From: Planctomycetaceae bacterium
GTDB taxonomy: Bacteria; Planctomycetota; Phycisphaerae; Sedimentisphaerales; Anaerohalosphaeraceae
DNA: 64,000 bases
NCBI GenBank assembly: GCA_021372945.1
Contig: JAJFTK010000114.1
Coordinates: 62,001-126,000, forward strand
Direction of reading: 5' to 3'
Shown here: one piece after another, positions 53,495-62,068 of the stretch
Numbering within the stretch: the stretch's first letter is position 1
How the letters are laid out: every line of letters begins with the position of its first letter
Made by a program: the position numbers and the translations under genes
The notes under the pieces: model-generated
Database searches by the model: none
What the model saw: only the letters and a program-made list of their open reading frames with translations
Told to the model about the DNA's origin: nothing

Positions 53495-54650
53495 CATGTG
53501 CATCACCAATGCCAGGATTGTTTTGACGGATAGAATTTTAACCGACCATAATGTGTTGGTCTGCGCAGGTAAGATAAAAGACATCCTTCCAAAGGAAAGA
53601 TGCTGCGCAGAAACAATCGTTGATGGAATGGGGCATTACCTTTGTCCGGGATTTATTGATCTGCACATTCATGGTACCCGGCAATACCTGGTTGATAATG
53701 GTCCAAACGATTTGGATCATCTATGCACAATTTTGCCCAGCTACGGTGTAACAGGTTTTCTGCCAACCGTGTGCCCCCTGCCAAAAGGCAAAGACGCAGA
53801 CTTTATCCGTACGCTTGCCAAAGTTAAAAGCAGAGGCACAAAAATCCTCGGATTTCATCTCGAGGGCCCTTTCTTGACGTTAACGGGCGCTTTGCCGCCG
53901 GAAGCCCTCGGAAATGCTGACGCGGAAAGGCTTAAGTCGCTTATCAAGGCCGCCCTGCCAAATAAAGCCATTTTCAGCATCGCACCGGATTTTAAGGAAA
54001 TTACGGAGTTGATTCCTCTGATGGCTCAAAACAATACTCCCGTTTTTATAACGCATACTAAAGCAACTGGCGAACAAACCCAATTGGCCATTAAGGCTGG
54101 GGCCAGCCATGCGACCCACTTTTATAATGTCTTTTATCCGCCGGATGAAACCGAACCCGGCGTTCGCCCTTGCGGCGCCATCGAAGCGATCCTGGCGGAT
54201 GAGAATGTGAGTGTCGATTTTATTCTGGATGGAGAACATGTTAGCCCAGCGGCAGTTCAAATGGCCCTGCATTGCAAGGGGGCCGATAAGGTTTGTCTGA
54301 TTACAGATGCCAACGTCGGGGCTGGAGGTCAACCGGGCAAATATCAATTTGGGAAAGAACAGGTGGAATTCCGATACGCTGGCTCGCCTGCCCGGTTTGT
54401 AAAGGACGGCAGGCTTGCCGGAAGCGGGCTAACCATGAACCGAGCGATAAAGAACGCCTGTAAATTGCTCGGCACCGATCTGCCGCTGGCTGCAAAGATG
54501 GCTAGCCAGAATCCAGCAAGAGTTTTGCGACTGGATGATATTGGCAGCATTGAGATTGGCAAACAAGCGGACTTAGTTCTATTAAACGAAGAATTTGATG
54601 TGATCCAGACTTGGATCGATGGCAATTGTTGTTTTAAAGCGTCAACATAA
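53487..54650 (+). CDS. nagA: N-acetylglucosamine-6-phosphate deacetylase
   Basis: 387-residue amidohydrolase that turns GlcNAc-6-P into GlcN-6-P and acetate. The metal motif is LCPGFIDLHIHG near 52-63, Glu in HLEGPFL near 124, His in THTKATGE near 190, His in HATHFYNVF near 211 and the catalytic Asp in CLITDANVGAGG near 272, so all key residues are present. LDGEHVSP near 247 is the substrate loop. It is translationally coupled to GntR and followed 9 bases later by a NagB-like gene, the normal partner. Confidence 0.93.
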   Translation: MSNMCITNARIVLTDRILTDHNVLVCAGKIKDILPKERCCAETIVDGMGHYLCPGFIDLHIHGTRQYLVDNGPNDLDHLCTILPSYGVTGFLPTVCPLPKGKDADFIRTLAKVKSRGTKILGFHLEGPFLTLTGALPPEALGNADAERLKSLIKAALPNKAIFSIAPDFKEITELIPLMAQNNTPVFITHTKATGEQTQLAIKAGASHATHFYNVFYPPDETEPGVRPCGAIEAILADENVSVDFILDGEHVSPAAVQMALHCKGADKVCLITDANVGAGGQPGKYQFGKEQVEFRYAGSPARFVKDGRLAGSGLTMNRAIKNACKLLGTDLPLAAKMASQNPARVLRLDDIGSIEIGKQADLVLLNEEFDVIQTWIDGNCCFKAST

Positions 54651-54659
54651 AGGAATCGT

Positions 54660-55595
54660 ATGTCCACATTTGAATTCGAACCGGCTCTATTTGTCCCGTT
54701 CAGGGATAAGGAAGCTATTAAAAAGTGCAGAGCCATCACGCGCGACGAGATTGACCAGCACCCTAATTCCGATTTCACAATTAAGGTCATCAAAGATGAA
54801 GACCTCGCCTTTGTTTGGTTTGGTGATCTTCTTTCACGTCTGAAACTCGCTTGCGAAGCCAATGACAAGATCGTTATGATCCTGCCCAATCCATGGCCCG
54901 GCTACCGGCATATCGCCCAAATAATCAACCGCTGCAGAATCAATTGTAGAAACTTATGGGCGTTTGCCATGGACGAATATGCCGATCAGGACGGCAATGT
55001 CGCCCCCGAAAGCTGGGAATTGGGGTTCAGTCATGCGATGCTGAAATTCTTCTATTATGAAATCGATGAAGCTCTCAGACCGCCGCGGCATCAGTTTGTC
55101 TGTTTCAGCGATTTAAAGAATGTGGGTGATTACAGCAAAACGCTGGCCGACCAGGGTGGAGCAGACATTTGCTACAGTGGTCCTGGATGGACAGGCCATC
55201 TGGGCTTTATTGAGCCGGACGCACCAGAATTTAAGGCGTCACTCGAACAATGGAAAACATTCGGTGCCAGAATTGTGACCTTGAGCCCATTTACCATTGC
55301 CCAGAACTCATTGCACGGCTGTTTCGGTTTCAGCGGCGATCTGTCCGCCGTTCCGCCCAAAGCCGCGACGCTGGGGCCTGCTGATGTGATTGCGGCAAAG
55401 GCTCGCCTGGACATGCATGGCATCACCGTTGGCGGCAGCATGAATTCCTGGCAGCGGCTTACTACACGGTTGGTGCTTCACGGGCCGGTAACACCCCGAT
55501 TGCCGCAATCAATCCTCCAGACATTAAAAACGGATGTTTACGTTACGGAAACGGCCGCTATGAATATTGAAACCAATTGGAATATCGGATATTAA
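54660..55595 (+). CDS. Divergent NagB-like (glucosamine-6-phosphate deaminase/isomerase fold) protein
   Basis: 311 residues. The fold marks of NagB are present: AFAMDEYADQ near 103 (Asp72-equivalent) and SGPGWTGHLGFIEPD near 177. In the latter the E. coli catalytic string N-D-G-H...N-E becomes W-T-G-H...I-E: His143 and Glu148 are kept but Asp141 is Thr. The usual phosphate loop (GGSTP-like) near 70 reads LPNPWPGYRH instead. So it is a NagB-family protein that may not deaminate GlcN-6-P in the standard way. AAAGGAA precedes the ATG. It lies between nagA and a ceramidase-like gene. Confidence 0.8.
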   Translation: MSTFEFEPALFVPFRDKEAIKKCRAITRDEIDQHPNSDFTIKVIKDEDLAFVWFGDLLSRLKLACEANDKIVMILPNPWPGYRHIAQIINRCRINCRNLWAFAMDEYADQDGNVAPESWELGFSHAMLKFFYYEIDEALRPPRHQFVCFSDLKNVGDYSKTLADQGGADICYSGPGWTGHLGFIEPDAPEFKASLEQWKTFGARIVTLSPFTIAQNSLHGCFGFSGDLSAVPPKAATLGPADVIAAKARLDMHGITVGGSMNSWQRLTTRLVLHGPVTPRLPQSILQTLKTDVYVTETAAMNIETNWNIGY

Positions 55596-55616
55596 CTCCG
55601 TCATTCGAGGAATTTT

Positions 55617-56927
55617 ATGAGCCTATTAAAAGCAGGTGCCGCACAGGTTGACATCAGTCCGAAGAATTCCCAATTTCTGTTTGGTTATCCTCATGTGAAA
55701 CGGTACAGCACCGGCATCCATGACAAGTTGTGGAGTTCGGCACTGTATCTTTCGGATGGCAAAACAGAGACTCTGTTTATCGCCAACGACATTATTTTTG
55801 TCAGCAAGGATTCCTCGGCGTCCGCGCGCAAAAGAATACAGGCAAAAACGGGCATTCCAGCTCAGAACATTATGATAACGGCTACGCATACTCACTCCGG
55901 GCCGATAACGCTGGACTACCTTAGCAACCAAAACGACCCGGTTGTACCGAAAACCGATGCGAACTATGTCCGGCTGATGGAAGACGGCATCGTGCAGGCC
56001 GCCCTAACCGCTTATCAAACGGCTCAACCGGCTACCGTCGGTCTTGCGATCGCAAACGATACCGGCGTCGGCACAAACCGGCGTAACCCCGAAGGCCCTG
56101 CCGACCACCAGGTTCCTGTCTTATTGGTAAAAAATGCCGACACCAATGTGAATATCGCTTGTATGCTCGTATGCTCCATGCACCCGACGGTGCTGCATGA
56201 AGATTCGACGCTGGTCAGCGGAGATTTTCCGGGCATGGCACGATTGTATCTTCAAAAAAACGTGCTCGGCGAAAACTGCCCCGTCCTGCACCATACAGGC
56301 CCCAGCGGCAACCAAAGCCCGCGCCATGTCACAAAAGCCAACACCTTTGAAGAAGCCGAACGGCTGGGAAAAATCCTCGGCCGGGCTGTTGAGACAAAAA
56401 TCGCCAATTTGAAATTTAAGTCGGAACTGCCGCTTTCCGCGGCCGGCGTTCTTTTGAATGATTTACCCCGAAGAACGTTCCCGTCGGTTCAGCAGGCGCA
56501 GGACAAACTTGACAGGGCGATTAAAAAACTTGAAACACTTCGGAAAGATAACGCCCCCCGGCAGGAAATCCGAACCGCCGAATGCGACTGGTTCGGCGCG
56601 GAGGAAACCCTGACGCTCTCCAAAGCAGCCCAAAGCGGCCAACTGCAGGAGACCTACAAGAAATGCCTGCCGGCGGAAATCCAAGTGTTCCAAATCGGCC
56701 CGTGGAAGTTTGTCGGCTGGCAAGGCGAAATCTTTATTGAATATGCGCTCCGGGTCAAGCATCAGTCGCCGAATACATTCGTTATTTCGATAGCGAACGG
56801 TGAAATGCAGGGGTATGTCGTCACACAAGAGGCCTTCGATGAGGGCGGATACGAGGCCTCCAACGCCCTCTTCGGTCCTGAAGCGGGGGCTATTTTCGTG
56901 GAGAAAACGCTGGAACTGCTGAAATGA
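55617..56927 (+). CDS. Neutral/alkaline ceramidase-like hydrolase, N-terminal-domain type
   Basis: 436 residues beginning LLKAGAAQVDISPK, the standard opening of neutral ceramidase-like proteins. The metal site is visible as TATHTHSGPITL near 85 and MLVCSMHPTVLH near 190. Signal peptide is absent, so it is probably cytoplasmic, and the C-terminal domain of true ceramidases is missing. Such short cytoplasmic forms are common in sugar islands and are thought to hydrolyse amides of amino sugars rather than ceramide; that is an inference. GAGGAA precedes the ATG. Confidence 0.77.
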   Translation: MSLLKAGAAQVDISPKNSQFLFGYPHVKRYSTGIHDKLWSSALYLSDGKTETLFIANDIIFVSKDSSASARKRIQAKTGIPAQNIMITATHTHSGPITLDYLSNQNDPVVPKTDANYVRLMEDGIVQAALTAYQTAQPATVGLAIANDTGVGTNRRNPEGPADHQVPVLLVKNADTNVNIACMLVCSMHPTVLHEDSTLVSGDFPGMARLYLQKNVLGENCPVLHHTGPSGNQSPRHVTKANTFEEAERLGKILGRAVETKIANLKFKSELPLSAAGVLLNDLPRRTFPSVQQAQDKLDRAIKKLETLRKDNAPRQEIRTAECDWFGAEETLTLSKAAQSGQLQETYKKCLPAEIQVFQIGPWKFVGWQGEIFIEYALRVKHQSPNTFVISIANGEMQGYVVTQEAFDEGGYEASNALFGPEAGAIFVEKTLELLK

Positions 56928-56995
56928 ACTACACGCTCGGCATAGACCTTGGCCCCAGCAGGAATATTTCAAAAAATATAGAATATGATGTTTAA
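56924..56995 (+). pseudogene. 23-codon stub with RNase-H-fold (sugar kinase-like) N-terminus
   Basis: The ATG overlaps the ceramidase-like stop (ATGA), as if translationally coupled. The reading MNYTLGIDLGPS is the first strand of an ASKHA/RNase-H-fold protein such as a ROK, BadF or FGGY sugar kinase. It then changes to unrelated residues and stops at 56995. The rest of the gene is gone, up to the phosphofructokinase 28 bases on. Type II Cas9 proteins can begin in the same way, but no other CRISPR sign is near. Confidence 0.55.
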
Positions 56996-57023
56996 AAAAT
57001 AAGCATAAACAGGAGAAACGTTC

Positions 57024-58319
57024 ATGGAAAAGAATATAAATGTATTGGTTGCGCAGTCGGGAGGACCGACACCGGTGATCAACAACTCTCTGCGAGGAGT
57101 CATAGAAACCTGTCGCGATTACCCGTCCACATTCGGGAAAATCTATGCCGGCTGGCACGGAATTGAAGGCGTTCTCCAAGAGGAACTGATTGAGATATCG
57201 GCTCAGCCTCAAAAAGAAATTGATCTATTGGCTACAACTCCTGCCGCAGGAGCTATTGGCACATGTCGCTATAAGCTGTCGGATGATCGCGCGGAAGATT
57301 TTGAGCGAATTATCGAGGTGCTAAAAGCTCACAATATTGGCTACTTTTTCTACATTGGCGGCAATGACTCCATGGATACCGCCCATAAGGTGTCCGATTT
57401 AGCTAAAGAGAGACAGTTGGATCTTACCGTAGTGGGAATTCCGAAAACGGTTGATAATGATTTGGGCAATCAGGAGTTCACATACTGCGACCATACCCCC
57501 GGTTATGGCTCAATCGCTCGTTATTGGGCTTATTTAATCCAAAATGCCAATCAGGAAAGCCTGGGTTGTTGCACGCACAATCCCGTCATCGTCTTAGAGG
57601 CAATGGGCCGCGGCACGGGTTTCATTCCAGCCGCTGCCCGGCTGGGAGATCCAAACCGTGAAATGCCGTTACATCTCTATTTGCCGGAATCAAAATTCAC
57701 TCTTGAGGAAATTGCCGACACCGTCAGTGACGAGCTTAAACAAAGCCCGCGTTGTATTGTTGTTGTCAACAGAGGGCAGGATTTCGGAGCTTTCAGTGAG
57801 AAACGCGACGCCTTTGGGCATACCGACGGTGAAGATCCTTACGGGCGCACGAACAGCACAATTGTCACCCACTATTTGAATTCAAAGAAGCTTTCCAAAT
57901 ATGGACCGGCTTGGTGCAATGTTTCCGGGCTTGAACAGCGTATGGTGTCGGTGCTTGCCTCCAATGTTGATCTCGAGGAAGCTTTTCTCGTTGCAAGGCA
58001 TGCCGTTGAAGTGGCTCTCAAGGACGGAACGGGTTGGATGTCCACCATTGAGCGTAAACCCGGAGACACCTATCAAGCCTACTACGACAAGGTTTCGTTA
58101 CCTGTAGTTGCGAACTCTGTACGGGAGGTACCGCATGAATGGATCACAGAAAGCAGATATGATGTGACTGACGATTTCGTTAAATACGCCAAACCTCTCA
58201 TCGGTGACGATTGGGTCAACGTGCCGCTTGAAGGTGGTATCCAGAGATTTGCCCGTTTCAAGAAACTTTTCGCGGAGAAACGGTGTAAAGAGTATGTGCC
58301 GATGATGTACAGGCCATAG
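57024..58319 (+). CDS. Phosphofructokinase, PPi-dependent type
   Basis: 431 residues of the PfkA superfamily. Phosphate-donor and sugar motifs are AQSGGPTPVINNS near 10, YFFYIGGNDSMDTA near 110 and GIPKTVDNDLG near 146. Two donor-selecting positions, Asp in GGND and Lys in PKTVDND, are those of PPi-using enzymes (ATP forms usually have Gly at both). The residue before that Asp is Asn instead of Asp, which is unusual. AMGRGTGF near 200 binds fructose-6-P. It would pass F6P from nagA/nagB-like steps into glycolysis. AGGAG precedes the ATG. Confidence 0.88.
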   Translation: MEKNINVLVAQSGGPTPVINNSLRGVIETCRDYPSTFGKIYAGWHGIEGVLQEELIEISAQPQKEIDLLATTPAAGAIGTCRYKLSDDRAEDFERIIEVLKAHNIGYFFYIGGNDSMDTAHKVSDLAKERQLDLTVVGIPKTVDNDLGNQEFTYCDHTPGYGSIARYWAYLIQNANQESLGCCTHNPVIVLEAMGRGTGFIPAAARLGDPNREMPLHLYLPESKFTLEEIADTVSDELKQSPRCIVVVNRGQDFGAFSEKRDAFGHTDGEDPYGRTNSTIVTHYLNSKKLSKYGPAWCNVSGLEQRMVSVLASNVDLEEAFLVARHAVEVALKDGTGWMSTIERKPGDTYQAYYDKVSLPVVANSVREVPHEWITESRYDVTDDFVKYAKPLIGDDWVNVPLEGGIQRFARFKKLFAEKRCKEYVPMMYRP

Positions 58320-58350
58320 AAAAAAGCGGGAATAAAAATACAAATTATGG

Positions 58351-58377
58351 TTCAAGGGGCTTTAAAGTTCCCTTGAA
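58351..58377. other. Hairpin after the phosphofructokinase gene
   Basis: An 8-base-pair perfect stem TTCAAGGG/CCCTTGAA (58351-58358 with 58370-58377) with an 11-base loop lies 31 bases after the stop. No U-tract follows on either strand, so a classic terminator is doubtful; it may stabilise the mRNA end. Confidence 0.4.
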
Positions 58378-58526
58378 GCGGCATTCGAAAATATTAAACC
58401 ATACCACGATCACGGGCATTTCATTTATGATGGAATCAACTGCTGAAACACTGAAAGAGCTGGCAGACTTTGCCCTGTTCTCAAATCGCAAAAAATCGTT
58501 CCCACCGCGGTGGCTCTAAATGCGCA
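58378..58526 (+). other. Possible gene remnant between PFK and the convergent HEAT gene
   Basis: The plus strand reads AAFENIKPYHDHGHFIYDGIN, then a stop, and later in the same frame SQKIVPTAVALNAHYGW, which looks protein-like. A frameshift and a stop separate the parts. The family is not recognised; it may be the tail of a deleted gene. Confidence 0.3.
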
Positions 58527-59537
58527 TTATGGTTGGATATTTGCTCGCGTGCAATCAACGCTGAGATCTTTGCCACCGACTGCCCCGAACCGGCCTGCAA
58601 TGGTGCTGCGGTTATACATGCTTAATAAAGCGTGTGCCGAACGAATGCGAACATCCTCCTCACGATCATCAAGCAATGTAATCAATTTTTGCTGACAACT
58701 GCAGATCACTAATGAACCAACAGTGTAAGCTGACAAAGCGCGAATTGTTTTATTCTCATCGTCAAGATAAGTTTTCAATTTTTCAGTGGCATCAGAGTCT
58801 TTTAAATAAATAACTCCGGCATTATAGAAAAAAAGTGCGTCTAAATCTGCGGTTTGTTCGGCACCTTCTTTAATTCTATCAATTTCGTTCTTATCTCCAA
58901 GTTGGCCAAGAAGATAAGCCGCCATCGCCCTCTCAAAAGTACTCTGACTATTCAAAAATTGCCTCAACATCGGAAGATATTCCATGTGATCCGATTTAAT
59001 CAAATTAGCCAAAGCCCATAGCTGGAGACTTGGATTATGGGTATCATTTGCACATTCGATCATCAACTCAAGATCTCCAATACGTTGGACCTTAAACAAA
59101 TTTTCCGCCGCGTGAGTACGACCGTTTGATTCGCGATTCGACAGAATCTCGACTAAGACGCTTATTTTGCTTTCATCACCGGCCCTTAATATTTCACGCG
59201 CCAGGCCACAACGTTTTTGATCATCACCTTCCGTAGCAAGCATTGTAGATAGAGACTGTATCACAATATTTGGATCTCCAGTTTGCGTTAAACCTTCAGC
59301 AGCATGCATACAAGCCCAGAAAGAATCTGACTTCAACCCTTCAATCAGAATCTGTTTACATCGAGAATAAATTGATTGTTCCAACGGCTTACACATAGTT
59401 TGTCTAGACTGAAAATAGCATCCCGAGCTGGAAAATAAGACCAAAAGAAAAATGGGTATGATAATATTGTTGATTACGATAGGCTGTGAAGACCTTAAGT
59501 ACATAATGCAATAATGTCTATAAACAAACGAAACCAT
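58527..59537 (-). CDS. HEAT-repeat lipoprotein, function unknown
   Basis: 336 residues if started at ATG 59537; ATG 59504 is also possible. A hydrophobic stretch ends in a lipobox-like SSSGC near 40, giving a probable lipoprotein. The rest is alpha-helical repeats of about 30-35 residues, for example ALANLIKSDHMEYLPMLRQFL and RSAHALLSMYNRS, typical of HEAT repeats used for protein binding. It begins 13 bases after the SDR stop and has weak start signals. Its role in the island is unclear. Confidence 0.6.
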   Translation of the reverse strand: MVSFVYRHYCIMYLRSSQPIVINNIIIPIFLLVLFSSSGCYFQSRQTMCKPLEQSIYSRCKQILIEGLKSDSFWACMHAAEGLTQTGDPNIVIQSLSTMLATEGDDQKRCGLAREILRAGDESKISVLVEILSNRESNGRTHAAENLFKVQRIGDLELMIECANDTHNPSLQLWALANLIKSDHMEYLPMLRQFLNSQSTFERAMAAYLLGQLGDKNEIDRIKEGAEQTADLDALFFYNAGVIYLKDSDATEKLKTYLDDENKTIRALSAYTVGSLVICSCQQKLITLLDDREEDVRIRSAHALLSMYNRSTIAGRFGAVGGKDLSVDCTRANIQP

Positions 59538-59550
59538 GAGGTATCTCTCA

Positions 59551-60327
59551 TCAACAATGCATGCCGCCATCCATAAGAATATTTTCACCGGTGATATAGG
59601 AGGATGCCTGCGAGGCCAAAAAGACTACAGCACCTTTGATGTCATCATTATTGGCTAGTCGGCCAAGCGGCACCTTTCGGGTATAATTCTTTAGAAACTG
59701 TTCATGCTGACCAGCAAAGATTCCACCCGGGCTGATAGAATTGACCCGGATATTCTTACTGGCCAAAATCCGTGCGAGGTATCGCGTCAGACTAAACATT
59801 CCGCCTTTGTGAAAGAAATAATCCGGCATAGGGACATCCCAGCCTGTGCCTTCGTAATTGGAAAGGTCAGGGCCAAACATTCCCATCATCGAGCAGATAT
59901 TAACGATCGTGCCGCCGCCGGATTCAGCAATCAACTCTGCCATCTCGCGCGTGATATCGAAAAGGCCTGTCGCATTGACCTTCATCGATTTTTCCCAGTC
60001 CTCCAGCGGCGAGGTGTAGGTTTTCATCGGGCGGGCGACTGCACAATTGACCAAAACGTCCAGTTTGCCGTATTTATCCCTGATTTTGTTTTTCAGTGTG
60101 ATAATGGATTCGTGATCCGCCTGATCGACATAATCGGCCGTTACATCTAGTCCTCTTTCCTTGAATGCTTGTGCCACTTTTTGCCCGTCATCCAAAAAAG
60201 GGGAGGCCGTAATAACTTTGCCGTCGGCTTCTGCAAGTGCCTCTGTCAAGCATCTGCCATATTTGCCCTCACCGCCTGTGATTAAAATAACCTTGTTTTT
60301 AAGACTCCATAAATCTTTCACGTGCAT
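59551..60327 (-). CDS. Short-chain dehydrogenase/reductase
   Basis: 258 residues. The cofactor motif is ITGGEGKYGRCL near 16-27. The catalytic Ser is in VNICSMMGMF near 145, and the Tyr/Lys pair in PDYFFHKGGMF near 170 (YxxxK). Text like NIRVNSISPGGI near 194 and GENILMDGG near 249 is classical. Acting with the aldolase two bases downstream of its start, it may oxidise or reduce a keto-deoxy sugar acid, as KduD-type enzymes do. AAGGG lies before the ATG. The gene is followed by the HEAT lipoprotein. Confidence 0.87.
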   Translation of the reverse strand: MHVKDLWSLKNKVILITGGEGKYGRCLTEALAEADGKVITASPFLDDGQKVAQAFKERGLDVTADYVDQADHESIITLKNKIRDKYGKLDVLVNCAVARPMKTYTSPLEDWEKSMKVNATGLFDITREMAELIAESGGGTIVNICSMMGMFGPDLSNYEGTGWDVPMPDYFFHKGGMFSLTRYLARILASKNIRVNSISPGGIFAGQHEQFLKNYTRKVPLGRLANNDDIKGAVVFLASQASSYITGENILMDGGMHC

Positions 60328-60329
60328 TG

Positions 60330-61136
60330 CTATTTCCCTTGATAAACAGTCTTCGAAGTCATACTTGTGCAGTTGCCAATCTTTGAAATGATATCTTTAT
60401 AATATATCGACAAGGCAATAACATCAGCCCCGACGCTGATAAACTGATATCCCATGTCAACCAGTTCCTGGAAATTGCCGGCACCGCCTACGGTACCGGC
60501 GAATTTATTGTTTTTCCTGCAGACGTCTGCAATTCTCTTCCGTGCCTCAGCAATTTTTGGATTGTCCCACTGGCCCGGGGTTCCTATTCCCTGACTAAAG
60601 TCGCCGGGACCGAAAAACAGCATATCAATGCCTTCCACCTGGGCTATCTCCTGGAGTTCATCCAACGGTTCAGGGTCTTCGATTTGTACAATGACAAAGC
60701 GTTCGGCGTTGGCTTCTTTGATGTACTCATTAAAATCCACCATGCAATATTTTCCATCCGCATTGCCGCCGTCAACCGGCCTGCGGCCCAACGGGTGGAA
60801 CCTTGTCCAGTGGACAATTTCCTTGGCCTCTTTGGTGCTCATCAGATGCGGTATCATAATCCCCGCCGCATCCGCCTCCAGGGGTTGCGTATAATCACTG
60901 TACGGTCCTTTGGCGACACGCACCATCACATCCACGTCATAGTTCTTCGCTGCGCGAATCTGGTTTTCCACAGTCTGCCAATCCGTCGGGACATGCTCCA
61001 TGTCCAACCACAAACAATCAAAGCCGCACATGGCAGCAACCTCCGCAACCCGCGGGTCAGACAAGTTGATCTTGGTGCAAGTAACGGTTTCGTTATTTCT
61101 TAATTTGCGTAAAACTTTACTGGGTCGCATCTGCAT
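60330..61136 (-). CDS. HpcH/HpaI-family (2-keto-3-deoxy acid) aldolase
   Basis: 268-residue class II aldolase that splits 2-keto-3-deoxy acids to pyruvate and an aldehyde. The family marks are CLWLDMEHVPTDW near 43 (catalytic His), RVAKGPYS near 73 (Arg), the metal-binding Glu in VIVQIEDPE near 150 and Asp in FFGPGDFSQG near 176. An active enzyme is therefore likely. Substrate is unknown; sugar-acid aldolases of this type make pyruvate plus an aldehyde such as lactaldehyde, glycolaldehyde or glyceraldehyde. AGGAG stands before the ATG. It directly precedes the SDR gene. Confidence 0.87.
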   Translation of the reverse strand: MQMRPSKVLRKLRNNETVTCTKINLSDPRVAEVAAMCGFDCLWLDMEHVPTDWQTVENQIRAAKNYDVDVMVRVAKGPYSDYTQPLEADAAGIMIPHLMSTKEAKEIVHWTRFHPLGRRPVDGGNADGKYCMVDFNEYIKEANAERFVIVQIEDPEPLDELQEIAQVEGIDMLFFGPGDFSQGIGTPGQWDNPKIAEARKRIADVCRKNNKFAGTVGGAGNFQELVDMGYQFISVGADVIALSIYYKDIISKIGNCTSMTSKTVYQGK

Positions 61137-61144
61137 ACCAACTC

Positions 61145-62068
61145 CTATACAATTTTTATAGTGGCTCCGCCTTGTTGCAGGCTTTTCTGTGCACCAATCA
61201 ATGTTTTGATGATGTTTTCCGTCTTCGCAAATTCAAGGCGCGGCTTTCCTTCTCTTACCGCGCGGATGAATTCAATAAGATTATCTCGGAACATCGCATA
61301 CCAATTAAAATACTCTATACATTTCCAGCCTTTTTGACCGAAGAGAGAAAGTTGAAAAGTCGCTGTAATATCATTAAACAAATTGACGGTTGCCAGCAGC
61401 CCGCTTTCAAATTCGACATATACCACATCTTTGCCGCTCTTTTGGCTGATATGCCTGACCGACACCGCCTTTGGGTCATCCAGCAAAGCGAACAACGCTT
61501 CAAGCATATGTACTCCATATTTAGTCCAGTCCTTTTTACCGGTAGCAACCGCCAATTCCAGTTGGCCGAGCGTGTGAATGCCTTGTTTAACTGCCAAACT
61601 CTCAGAGGCGTATCGCATCGATGAGCAGGACATCAACAGTTTGCCCGCCTGGGCCTGTCCTTTAAAATAGTTCAGATCTTCACTGGAAATACACAGCGGC
61701 TTATCTATAAAGAGCGGAACATTCGCCTCAAGAAATGGCTCTGCCATGCTTCGGTGATTTTCAGGATCATCTCGGGACAGCAGCACAGCGTCAACATTGC
61801 CTATCATCTCCTCTTTGCTCTCGACGACCGTCTCAATTAAAGAGGCTTTGGCAATATGCTCAGACAATTTCCTGTCTTGTGTCCAAATATGCGTCACTTT
61901 GGCGTCGGATATCCCCAGGGTTGCCTGGTTAGCTTTCAGATACAACGGAATGCCGGCGTAGCCGCAGTCAGCCATGGCCTTTTCATCGTAGCCGCCATTG
62001 ACAATCGCCGACCATGAATACGGATGACCATTGCCTTCGCTTAGACCAATGATACCAAGTTTAATCAT
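61145..62068 (-). CDS. Gfo/Idh/MocA-family oxidoreductase (2), divergent
   Basis: 307 residues starting MIKLGIIGLSEGNGHPYSW, a variant of the usual GIIGxGxxG loop in which the third Gly area reads SEGNG. A Lys-Pro motif is FIDKPLC near 118 (EKP in normal members). The usual HxxxH catalytic-His text is not clear, so activity is less certain than for the copy at 49.2 kb. ATG 62068 has AAGGTG seven bases upstream and overlaps the YhcH gene by eight bases. It precedes the aldolase gene by eight bases, in one operon. Confidence 0.75.
   Translation of the reverse strand: MIKLGIIGLSEGNGHPYSWSAIVNGGYDEKAMADCGYAGIPLYLKANQATLGISDAKVTHIWTQDRKLSEHIAKASLIETVVESKEEMIGNVDAVLLSRDDPENHRSMAEPFLEANVPLFIDKPLCISSEDLNYFKGQAQAGKLLMSCSSMRYASESLAVKQGIHTLGQLELAVATGKKDWTKYGVHMLEALFALLDDPKAVSVRHISQKSGKDVVYVEFESGLLATVNLFNDITATFQLSLFGQKGWKCIEYFNWYAMFRDNLIEFIRAVREGKPRLEFAKTENIIKTLIGAQKSLQQGGATIKIV

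Noticed and set aside
56924..56995. Start of a cas9 gene and CRISPR locus
   Set aside because: Only 12 residues match and there is no repeat array, cas1 or tracrRNA-like sequence in the window; a sugar kinase stub fits the operon better.
58510..58695. Short plus-strand frame beginning MALNAHYGW
   Set aside because: It runs antisense into the HEAT gene; only its first residues look protein-like and are treated as a remnant.
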